DNA of 5,263 nucleotides, from contig AQRW01000060.1 of NCBI GenBank assembly GCA_000402295.1, positions 1 through 5,263 on the forward strand. Direction: 5' to 3'. The first letter of the stretch is position 1. Every line of letters begins with the position of its first letter. The position numbers and the translations under genes were made by a program. The stretch is from Candidatus Aerophobus profundus SCGC AAA252-L23. GTDB taxonomy: Bacteria > Aerophobota > Aerophobia > Aerophobales > Aerophobaceae. Of this stretch, positions 1 through 5,263 are shown piece after piece. The notes under the pieces are model-generated. The model was not told the origin of the DNA, did no database searches, and saw only the letters and a program-made list of their open reading frames with translations.

Positions 1-10
1 GTTATGATCC

Positions 11-66
11 GGTAGCCGCAGGCTTTAGCCTGCGTTTATTGGCGCAAGTTAAAACTTGCGGCTACC
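11..66. repeat. REP/BIME-like palindromic element, left copy (two inverted units)
   Basis: The element is two hairpin units facing each other. It opens with GGTAGC (11-16) and closes with its reverse complement GCTACC (61-66). Between them lie a first hairpin (17-34, stem CGCAGGC/GCCTGCG around TTTA), an 8-base spacer (35-42) and a second hairpin (43-60, stem CGCAAGTT/AACTTGCG around AA). The whole can fold as a three-way junction. GTAG at the foot of a hairpin is the signature of REP elements recognised by REP-associated Y1 transposases, and an inverted pair is the usual BIME layout. Assignment to that class is inference, since no transposase gene is in the window. The element sits upstream of the operon promoter, the extragenic position usual for REPs. 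A related array in opposite overall orientation lies at 5179-5263. Confidence 0.85.
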
Positions 67-106
67 AGGACTCCTTTTTTGTGTTGAGGTCTGACTGCAT
101 TTTTGT

Positions 107-135
107 TTGACAGGACTGCCCAATTTTGATATTAT
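107..135 (+). promoter_or_regulatory. Predicted sigma70-type promoter of the apbE-rnf operon
   Basis: A perfect -35 box TTGACA (107-112) is followed after exactly 17 bases by TATTAT (130-135), five of six matches to the -10 consensus. Transcription would start near 141-143, giving a leader of about 22 bases before the apbE ATG. It is the only convincing promoter seen upstream of the gene cluster, so it probably drives the whole operon. No operator palindrome or riboswitch fits in the short leader. The prediction rests on sequence match only. Confidence 0.75.
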
Positions 136-164
136 GCTGAGAATTTTGTTTTGAGGAATGGCCG

Positions 165-1181
165 ATGAAGTCCGCATCACCTAAAATGTCCTGGGTAATT
201 TTAGGCCTGGCTCTTCTCATCCTGGTCGGTACTTGGACAATTTTTAGGTTGAGGTTAACAGCTCAGCCTCTTAAACGCAGTGAGATGATTATGGGGACAA
301 CGGTTGAGATTACGGTTATTCCGGCTAATGAAGAAGCAGTAAGAGAAGCTTTCTTGGCTATAAGAAAAGTAGATAAACTAATGAGTCTCTACAAGCCTGA
401 CAGTGAAGTTTCTCTGCTTAATGAGCAAGGGAAAAATCAGCTTTCTCCCGAGACTATTCAAGTGATTCAGGAAGCTATAAAATTTGCAGAAATGACTGAG
501 GGAGCTTTTGACATTACCTGTCGGCCTTTGATTAATCTCTGGAAAAAGGCCAAAAAGGAGCAGAAGATTCCCTCTCCTGAGGAAATCGAACAGACCAGGA
601 AACTGGTTGATTACCGGAAAATTATCCTGAAGGGAAATCTGGTAAAACTTCCAGAGCCGGGAATGAAAATTGATCTGGGAGGTATTGCCAAGGGTTACGC
701 CGTTGACAAAGCCATTGAAGTCCTAAAAACTAAAGGAGTGCACCGGGCTTTGGTCAACGCCGGCGGTGACTTATACGTTCTGGGCACTCCGGGATGGGGG
801 AAAAAGTGGACGGTGGGGGTTCAAGACCCTCGTAATCTTGAGGAAATCCTAACTACTCTAGAGGCCAGTGATTGCGGGATAGCTACTTCCGGAGATTACC
901 GAAGATACTTCACTATTGAAGGCCAGCGTTTTTCTCATATTGTAGACCCCAGAACCGGTCAGACTGTTGAGGAAGTTCCCATAAGTGTGACTATAATTGC
1001 TCCTGACGCCACTACCGCTGACGCTTTGGCTACCGGCGTTTTTGTCCTGGGACCAGGAGAAGGGATGAATTTGATCGAGAGTCTCCCCGGGGTGGAGGGA
1101 CTAATCATAAGTGAGGTAGGTGAGAATGAACAAATGAACAGCTCCAGGGGATGGGAAAGGTTTCTTGAGGTTAGGAAATGA
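165..1181 (+). CDS. apbE: ApbE family FAD:protein FMN transferase
   Basis: ApbE uses FAD and Mg2+ to attach FMN covalently to a Thr of target proteins, including the Rnf and Nqr subunits D/B and G/C. The 338-residue protein has an N-terminal hydrophobic segment (about 9-27) with no lipobox Cys, so it is probably anchored by an uncleaved helix and acts outside the cytoplasmic membrane. Family motifs appear in order: MGTT (43-46), GAFDIT (113-118), DLGGIAKGYAVDKA (170-183), NAGGDLYVLG (198-207), HIVDPRTG (258-265) and TTADALAT (283-290), the last containing the metal-binding Asp. Length is normal. The ATG at 165 follows GAGGA (153-157) by 7 bases; an ATG at 158 runs into a stop after eight codons. 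As first gene of the rnf operon, it most likely flavinylates RnfD and RnfG encoded downstream. Confidence 0.95.
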   Translation: MKSASPKMSWVILGLALLILVGTWTIFRLRLTAQPLKRSEMIMGTTVEITVIPANEEAVREAFLAIRKVDKLMSLYKPDSEVSLLNEQGKNQLSPETIQVIQEAIKFAEMTEGAFDITCRPLINLWKKAKKEQKIPSPEEIEQTRKLVDYRKIILKGNLVKLPEPGMKIDLGGIAKGYAVDKAIEVLKTKGVHRALVNAGGDLYVLGTPGWGKKWTVGVQDPRNLEEILTTLEASDCGIATSGDYRRYFTIEGQRFSHIVDPRTGQTVEEVPISVTIIAPDATTADALATGVFVLGPGEGMNLIESLPGVEGLIISEVGENEQMNSSRGWERFLEVRK

Positions 1182-1184
1182 GGA
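1180..1184 (+). promoter_or_regulatory. Ribosome binding site that fixes the rnfC start
   Basis: GAGGA lies 7 bases before the ATG at 1192 and overlaps the apbE stop codon TGA (1179-1181), suggesting translational coupling. It favours 1192 over the in-frame TTG at 1165, which would lie inside apbE and has no comparable site before it. Confidence 0.75.
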
Positions 1185-1191
1185 ATTTGAG

Positions 1192-2523
1192 ATGATCAGA
1201 CTTAAAACTTTTTCTCAGGGTATTCATCTTTTCGAAGAAAAATCCCCTACCGCCGGAAAGAGAATAAGAAAGGTTAGCCTACCTGAAGAGGTGATTTTGC
1301 CCCTTCAGCAGCATATTGGTGCACCCGGTCAGCCCTTGGTCAAAAGAGGTGATCAGGTAAAAAGAGGGGACAAAATTGCTGATTCTAAATCTTTTGTCTC
1401 GGTCCCCCTCCACGCCAGTATTTCCGGGGTGATCACCGCTATTAAGCCTGCTCCCCACCCGGCCGGAGGCAGAGCAAAAGCTATTTTCATTAAGAGGGAA
1501 AAGAAAAAAGAAGAGGAAGCCTGGTCAGTAGAGAATAAACCAGAGGTTAACCTTTCCCATTTTAGTGCCCAGGAAATTCGAGACAGAGTAAGAGAAGCTG
1601 GAATAGTGGGCCTGGGAGGAGCTGCCTTTCCCACCCACGTCAAACTAACCCCTCCCCAGGGCAAGCTTATTGATGTAGTTATCCTGAACGGGTGTGAATG
1701 TGAACCCTATTTGACCGGAGACCACCGGTTAATGCTGGAGAGACCGGATGATTGTCTTTTTGGGCTCAAGGCAGTGATTAAAGCCGTAGGTGCTCAAAGG
1801 GGATATCTAGGGATTGAGAATAATAAACGGGATGCCATTGCTTTGTTCCGTGATAAAACAGCCGGAGAAGAGAACATTGAAGTAGTTCCCCTGAAGACCA
1901 AGTATCCTCAGGGTGGTGAAAAAATCTTGGTAAAGGCTATTCTTAAGCGAGAAGTCCCTTCGGGCGGACTTCCTCTGGATGTAGGTGTGGTGGTGAGCAA
2001 TGTGGGCACGGCCGTAGCCATAAGTGAGTGCTTGAAAATGAATAAACCTCTGATCGAGCGCGTTGTTACCGTGTCCGGTTCGGCGGTGGAAAAACCGGTC
2101 AACCTTCTGGTTCCTCTGGGAATAACCTTTGCTGCCATCCTCAAAGAATGTGCTTTAAGCCGGAGTAAGGTAATCCGGGTAATTATGGGAGGACCCATGA
2201 TGGGAATCAGCCAGGCTACTCTTGAGGTTCCGGTAATTAAGGGAACTACCGCTATCCTGGCTTTGAGTGATGAAGAGGTCAGTGTACCCGTCGATGATCC
2301 CTGTATTCACTGTGGCCGTTGCGTGGATCATTGTCCCACCGGCCTTCTTCCTGTTGAGTTAGCTCGTTTGATTAGAGCAGGTCAGTGGGAAAGATTAGAG
2401 AATTATCATCTTATGGATTGCATTGAGTGTGGATGTTGTGCCTACGTTTGCCCAGCCGGGATTCCTATTGTTCAGTTAATAAAACTGGGTAAACTTGAGC
2501 TTCGGAAAAAGAGCTCCTCATGA
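1192..2523 (+). CDS. rnfC: Ion-translocating ferredoxin:NAD+ oxidoreductase subunit RnfC
   Basis: RnfC is the peripheral cytoplasmic subunit where Rnf exchanges electrons with NAD(H). The 443-residue protein starts with the RnfC N-terminal barrel-sandwich region (about 1-95). The nucleotide/FMN-binding region resembling the 51-kDa subunit of complex I follows, with GIVGLGGAAFPTHVKL (137-152), NGCECEPYLTGDHRLM (166-181) and KYPQGGEKIL (237-246). An SLBB-like part comes next, then two 4Fe-4S motifs of CX2CX2CX3CP form: Cys371/374/377/381 and Cys410/413/416/420. The second motif has an extra Cys at 415. The protein ends soon after the second cluster and lacks the long Ala/Lys-rich tail of E. coli RsxC, as in many anaerobes. 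It starts 10 bases after apbE; its stop overlaps the rnfD start in ATGA (2520-2523). Confidence 0.96.
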   Translation: MIRLKTFSQGIHLFEEKSPTAGKRIRKVSLPEEVILPLQQHIGAPGQPLVKRGDQVKRGDKIADSKSFVSVPLHASISGVITAIKPAPHPAGGRAKAIFIKREKKKEEEAWSVENKPEVNLSHFSAQEIRDRVREAGIVGLGGAAFPTHVKLTPPQGKLIDVVILNGCECEPYLTGDHRLMLERPDDCLFGLKAVIKAVGAQRGYLGIENNKRDAIALFRDKTAGEENIEVVPLKTKYPQGGEKILVKAILKREVPSGGLPLDVGVVVSNVGTAVAISECLKMNKPLIERVVTVSGSAVEKPVNLLVPLGITFAAILKECALSRSKVIRVIMGGPMMGISQATLEVPVIKGTTAILALSDEEVSVPVDDPCIHCGRCVDHCPTGLLPVELARLIRAGQWERLENYHLMDCIECGCCAYVCPAGIPIVQLIKLGKLELRKKSSS

Positions 2524-3521
2524 GAAGTGAAAAAATTAATCACCGGAAAGTTGATAGAATAAACCAGGATAATCTTGCTTTAAAGCCAAGAGTTCTTACG
2601 GTAGCGAGCTCACCGCATCTTAGTGAGAAAAGAACGCTTCCCGATATTATGTGGGGCGTGGTCATTTCTCTTATCCCGGTGGTAGCTGCCAGCGCCTACT
2701 ATTTTCACTGGTTAGCTTTTCAACTGATCCTGATCTGCTCAATTACTTGTTTAGCCACCGAAATCTTCTTTCAATTGATTAGAGGAAAACCAGTTACTTT
2801 GCAGGATGGAAGTGCGGTGGTAACGGGAATCTTGATGGCCCTGATCCTGCCTCCTCATTTGCCCTGGTGGGCGGCTGTCCTGGGGTCGATCTTTGCCATC
2901 TCCATCGGCAAGCAAATTTTCGGAGGGTTAGGTTACAACATTTTTAACCCTGCTCTAATAGGGAGAGCCTTTCTGGCCGCTACCTTTCCTGTTTTGATGA
3001 CCACCTGGACCCATCCCTTTACTCTAAATACCATTACCGGAGCTACCCCCCTGGGTATACTTAAATTTGAACATAGCATGGTTCCCTTATTTAAGCTACT
3101 GACTGGGAATGTGGGCGGATGCCTGGGAGAAACTTCCGCCTTAGCCATTATTGTTGGCGGAATTTACCTTTTAGGTCGAAGATATGCCGACTGGAGAATT
3201 CCCTTTAGTTATTTAGCCACGGTGGCCGGCTTAACCGGAATTCTCTGGCTGATTAGTCCTGCTTATGGTTCTCCCCCCTTTCATCTTCTGGCCGGGGGAC
3301 TCCTCTTGGGAGCCGTCTTTATGGCTACCGATCCGGTTACTAGTCCAGTGACTAAATCGGGACGTTATATTTTTGGAGTGGGAGCCGGAGCGGTGGTAGT
3401 TCTTATTCGTCTCTGGGGAGTTAATCCAGAGGGGGTTATGTTTTCCATACTCTTTATGAATGCTCTTACTCCTCTGATAAACCGGCATACCATTCCTACT
3501 CCTCTGGGAGGAAAAAAGTGA
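2520..3521 (+). CDS. rnfD: Ion-translocating ferredoxin:NAD+ oxidoreductase subunit RnfD
   Basis: RnfD (NqrB/RnfD family) is a polytopic membrane subunit that carries covalent FMN and is thought to take part in ion translocation. The 333-residue protein has the family opening SSPHLSEKRTLPDIMWGVV (30-48), many hydrophobic helices, GGLGYNIFNPALIGRAFL (135-152), the flavinylation motif TITGAT (171-176, FMN expected on Thr176), DPVTSP (271-276) and MNALTPLINR (313-322). The first 24 residues are polar and charged and precede the usual start of the family. No in-frame ATG, GTG or TTG exists between codon 1 and Met44, and Met44 would cut into the conserved region, so the ATG at 2520 is the only sensible start. 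The Shine-Dalgarno is weak, so initiation probably relies on coupling to rnfC through the ATGA overlap. Confidence 0.95.
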   Translation: MRSEKINHRKVDRINQDNLALKPRVLTVASSPHLSEKRTLPDIMWGVVISLIPVVAASAYYFHWLAFQLILICSITCLATEIFFQLIRGKPVTLQDGSAVVTGILMALILPPHLPWWAAVLGSIFAISIGKQIFGGLGYNIFNPALIGRAFLAATFPVLMTTWTHPFTLNTITGATPLGILKFEHSMVPLFKLLTGNVGGCLGETSALAIIVGGIYLLGRRYADWRIPFSYLATVAGLTGILWLISPAYGSPPFHLLAGGLLLGAVFMATDPVTSPVTKSGRYIFGVGAGAVVVLIRLWGVNPEGVMFSILFMNALTPLINRHTIPTPLGGKK

Positions 3522-4114
3522 AAACATCTCTCCGGATGATCATTACCCTGGCCGTGGTTGGTCTTTTGGCCGGTGGCTCTCTGGCTTTTATTTATCAATG
3601 GGCCCAACCTAAAATTGCCGCTTACCAAAAGAGGACCCTTACCCAAGCAATATTTGATGTTTTGCCGGGAACAAAGAATTACCGGCTCATAGAGAAGAAT
3701 AATCTAAAAATTTACCGATGTGAAGATACCTCCGGAAATCTGCTGGGCTACGCCATAGTAGGTGAGGGAGGAGGGTATCAGGATAAGATAAGGGTAATGG
3801 TGGGAGTAAAACCCGATTTGGAAACTCTGGGGGGGATAGAAGTTCTCTACAGCAAAGAAACTCCCGGTCTGGGCGGTAAGATAGCTACCCAGGATATTCT
3901 GCAACCCAGTGGAAAAACCTTTGCTCAGCAATTCCAGGGCCTGAAAGTTTCACCTCCCATTGAATATCTGAAGAACAAAAAACCTAAAGCCCCTAACCAG
4001 ATACAGGCTATCACCGGGGCAACTATCTCCTCCCGGTCAGTGGTGAAAATTATCAATAGGGTAATAGTTTCCCTCCGGACCGCTCTCGAGGAGGAGGGTA
4101 GGGAACTAAAATGA
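3518..4114 (+). CDS. rnfG: Ion-translocating ferredoxin:NAD+ oxidoreductase subunit RnfG
   Basis: RnfG is a single-helix membrane subunit with an extracytoplasmic FMN-binding domain in the electron path through the membrane. The 198-residue protein has an N-terminal membrane helix (about 7-27), then the FMN-binding domain with GYQDKIRVMVGVKPD (86-100), KETPGLGGKI (113-122) and the flavinylation motif TGATISS (166-172). The FMN acceptor should be Thr169, the substrate of ApbE. Length is normal. The GTG start at 3518 overlaps the rnfD stop as GTGA and follows a strong GGAGG (3507-3511) by 6 bases. The next candidate, the ATG at 3536, would trim the membrane helix and has no such site. Its stop overlaps the rnfE start in ATGA (4111-4114). 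Confidence 0.94.
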   Translation: MKTSLRMIITLAVVGLLAGGSLAFIYQWAQPKIAAYQKRTLTQAIFDVLPGTKNYRLIEKNNLKIYRCEDTSGNLLGYAIVGEGGGYQDKIRVMVGVKPDLETLGGIEVLYSKETPGLGGKIATQDILQPSGKTFAQQFQGLKVSPPIEYLKNKKPKAPNQIQAITGATISSRSVVKIINRVIVSLRTALEEEGRELK

Positions 4115-4761
4115 AGACTTCCTGGCAACTCTATGGTGATTTAATCAAGGGTTTGTGGCGAGAAAACCCGGTTCTCCGACAACTCTTGGGGATGTGCCCC
4201 ACTCTGGCTGTTACCACTACCGTCCTTCAGGGATTTACTATGGGGATGGCAGTAACTTTTGTGATCGCTCTTTCTGGAATGGTCATCTCTTCCTTTAGAC
4301 ATCTCATTCCCCATCAGGTTCGTATAGCTACTTTTACTATTATTATCGCCACTTTTGTTACCATTATTGATCTGGCTTTGGCCGCTACCATACCTTCTAT
4401 GAGTAAGGCTCTGGGTCCTTATATTCCCTTGATTGTGGTTAATTGTATTATCCTGGGTCGAATGGAAGCGTTTGCTTCTAAGAATCCGGTCCCTCGTTCT
4501 TTTATGGATACTCTGGGAATGGGGCTGGGTTTTACCCTTATTCTGGTGATTCTGGGCGGCATCAGAGAAATTTTGAGTTCCGGTTCTATCCTGAGTACGG
4601 GTTTTTTCCCGGGTTATCAAGTTCTCATTACCCGGGCTAATGGTGGGTGGTTTGAACCCTGGGTGATTATGATTCTTCCCCCGGGAGCTTTCATCACCCT
4701 GGGAATTCTTTTGGGATTAATAAATACTTTGAGCAAGAAAACTCAAGTTAATCTAAAATAA
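4111..4761 (+). CDS. rnfE: Ion-translocating ferredoxin:NAD+ oxidoreductase subunit RnfE
   Basis: RnfE (NqrD/RnfE family) is an integral membrane subunit that pairs with its homologue RnfA in opposite topology; structures of Rnf and Nqr show an iron-sulfur cluster between them. The 216-residue protein shows about six hydrophobic segments. It keeps both cluster-binding Cys in their conserved settings: Cys29 in LLGMCPTLAVT and Cys112 in PLIVVNCIILGRMEAFAS. Other family marks are NPVLRQLLGMCP near the N-terminus, DTLGMGLGFTL in the middle and PPGAFITLGILLGLIN near the C-terminus. The ATG overlaps the rnfG stop and follows purine-rich GAGGAGGG (4091-4098) and AGGG (4100-4103). Nothing appears broken, and the gene ends in its usual hydrophilic tail. 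Confidence 0.95.
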   Translation: MKTSWQLYGDLIKGLWRENPVLRQLLGMCPTLAVTTTVLQGFTMGMAVTFVIALSGMVISSFRHLIPHQVRIATFTIIIATFVTIIDLALAATIPSMSKALGPYIPLIVVNCIILGRMEAFASKNPVPRSFMDTLGMGLGFTLILVILGGIREILSSGSILSTGFFPGYQVLITRANGGWFEPWVIMILPPGAFITLGILLGLINTLSKKTQVNLK

Positions 4762-4764
4762 GGA
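4761..4764 (+). promoter_or_regulatory. Ribosome binding site that fixes the rnfA start
   Basis: AGGA (4761-4764) overlaps the last base of the rnfE stop TAA (4759-4761) and lies 7 bases before the ATG at 4772. It supports that ATG over the TTG directly before it (4769), matching the spacing used at apbE and rnfC. Confidence 0.65.
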
Positions 4765-4771
4765 ATTTTTG

Positions 4772-5245
4772 ATGAAGATTTTACTCCTATTTATCAGTGC
4801 CGCCGTGGTGAATAACTTCGTTCTTACCTATTTCCTGGGAATTTGTCCTTTTTTAGGGGTAACCGGAAAAATCAAGTCAGCTCTGGGAATGGGAATAGCC
4901 ACTACTTTTGTGATGACTCTAACCGGAGGAATAACCTGGATTGTTTATCACCTTATTCTAAAAAAGTTTGGGGTTCCCTACCTGGAGTATGTAGCCTATA
5001 TTTTGGTCATTGCTTCTCTGGTCCAAATAATCGAAATGTTTATCCGAAAAAGTTATCCCTCTCTTTATCGAGCTTTGGGAATTTATTTACCTCTCATTAC
5101 CACCAACTGTGCTATATTGGGACTGGCTCTGTTCGCTACCTTACGGGACTATGGTTTTCTGGAAAGCGTGGTTGTTCTGGTAGCCGCAAGTTTTAACTTG
5201 CGCAAAGGGGTTATGGTAGTCGCAGCTTTTAAGCTGCGCAAATAA
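4772..5245 (+). CDS. rnfA: RnfA, C-terminally truncated: reading frame ends inside a REP cluster
   Basis: RnfA (NqrE/RnfA family) is the membrane partner of RnfE. Residues 1 to about 136 match the family well: LGICPFLGV with cluster Cys25, MGIATTFVMTL (40-50), the helix near 70-90, SLYRALGIYLPLITTNCAILG (97-117) with cluster Cys113, then DYGFLESVVV. From codon 137 (5180) the frame runs through repeat DNA and encodes 21 unrelated residues, including two similar stretches (AASFNLRK and VAAFKLRK), before a TAA inside the repeat (5243-5245). The product would be 157 residues against about 190 to 193 for the family, losing roughly 57 native residues and the last two of six membrane helices. It is probably non-functional if real. 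A misassembly at the repeat is an equally serious explanation. The start is 10 bases after rnfE. Confidence 0.85.
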   Translation: MKILLLFISAAVVNNFVLTYFLGICPFLGVTGKIKSALGMGIATTFVMTLTGGITWIVYHLILKKFGVPYLEYVAYILVIASLVQIIEMFIRKSYPSLYRALGIYLPLITTNCAILGLALFATLRDYGFLESVVVLVAASFNLRKGVMVVAAFKLRK

Positions 5246-5263
5246 ACGCAGGCTAAAGCCTGC
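5179..5263. repeat. REP/BIME-like cluster within rnfA, right copy (three units, cut by window end)
   Basis: The array contains three hairpin units. Unit one is GGTAGC (5179-5184) plus hairpin 5185-5202 (CGCAAGTT/AACTTGCG, loop TT); these 24 bases are the exact reverse complement of 43-66. Unit two, in the same orientation, is GGTAGT (5215-5220) plus hairpin 5221-5238 (CGCAGCTT/AAGCTGCG). Unit three is inverted: hairpin 5247-5263 (CGCAGGC/GCCTGC, loop TAAA), lacking its last base and foot because the window ends; it is the reverse complement of 18-34. The spacer before unit three (5239-5246) matches the reverse complement of the left spacer at seven of eight bases. The array is thus the left element reversed, with one extra unit. 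Overlap with the rnfA frame is abnormal for a normally extragenic repeat. Confidence 0.88.

Noticed and set aside
43..80. Rho-independent terminator made of the left hairpin and the T-run at 75-80
   Set aside because: The T-run starts 14 bases after the hairpin stem, too far for a classic terminator, and the hairpin is explained by the repeat family. A weak termination role for an upstream gene cannot be excluded.
158..160. Earlier ATG as the apbE start
   Set aside because: That frame stops after eight codons and the ATG is immediately after GAGGA with no spacing; the ATG at 165 is in frame with the ApbE motifs.
1165..1191. TTG start nine codons upstream for rnfC
   Set aside because: It is inside apbE without a suitable Shine-Dalgarno, while the ATG at 1192 has GAGGA at ideal spacing and matches the usual RnfC N-terminus.
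4141..4620. 159-codon antisense open frame across rnfE
   Set aside because: The product is rich in Asn, Gln, His, Ser and Lys, as expected from the reverse of hydrophobic membrane-protein codons. There is no domain and no sensible promoter or ribosome site.
4769..4771. TTG start one codon before the rnfA ATG
   Set aside because: The adjacent ATG has the better codon and spacing, and puts the cluster Cys at 25 and 113, as I recall for the family.
4843..5196. 117-codon + strand open frame overlapping rnfA
   Set aside because: It lies entirely within rnfA in another frame, has a low-complexity Ser/Asn/Gly-rich product with no recognisable domain, while the rnfA frame shows clear family motifs.
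5179..5263. CRISPR array
   Set aside because: There are only three short units in mixed orientation with 8- and 12-base spacers. The repeats are hairpins with covarying stems, and there are no cas genes.

Overview
The window holds most of an rnf operon, all on the + strand: apbE, rnfC, rnfD, rnfG, rnfE and a damaged rnfA. Rnf is a membrane complex that couples electron flow between ferredoxin and NAD+ to Na+ or H+ transport. The C-D-G-E-A(-B) order is typical of anaerobes such as clostridia, Bacteroidetes and Thermotogae, unlike the A-B-C-D-G-E order of E. coli rsx. The short RnfC, moderate GC and absence of oxygen-linked genes suggest an anaerobic bacterium, probably uncultivated. I cannot name a phylum from this sequence.

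Layout: bases 11-66 are a palindromic repeat element. A good sigma70-type promoter (107-135) follows, with a short leader into apbE (165-1181). After that, rnfC (1192-2523), rnfD (2520-3521), rnfG (3518-4114), rnfE (4111-4761) and rnfA (from 4772) are packed with 4-base overlaps or 10-base gaps. No internal promoter or terminator is evident, so they should form one transcript. RnfC carries the NADH/FMN region and two 4Fe-4S clusters. RnfD and RnfG carry the Thr residues for covalent FMN, which ApbE would attach. RnfE and RnfA are paired membrane subunits, each with the two conserved Cys that hold a shared iron-sulfur cluster. rnfB, normally next after rnfA, is not in the window.

The unusual part is the right end. 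The rnfA reading frame matches the family only to about residue 136, then runs into a cluster of the same repeats seen at the left end (5179-5263) and stops inside it, losing the last two membrane helices. The repeats have a GTAG foot followed by a perfect 8-bp hairpin whose stem varies with compensating changes. This looks like REP/BIME elements, the kind moved by REP-associated (RAYT/TnpA-REP) Y1 transposases. Either a REP cluster has really inserted into rnfA, or the assembly joined or broke at a repeat; both ends of the window lie in or beside copies of this repeat, so the second option must be taken seriously. Apart from this, the operon is a conventional Rnf locus, and I see no novel multi-gene system.
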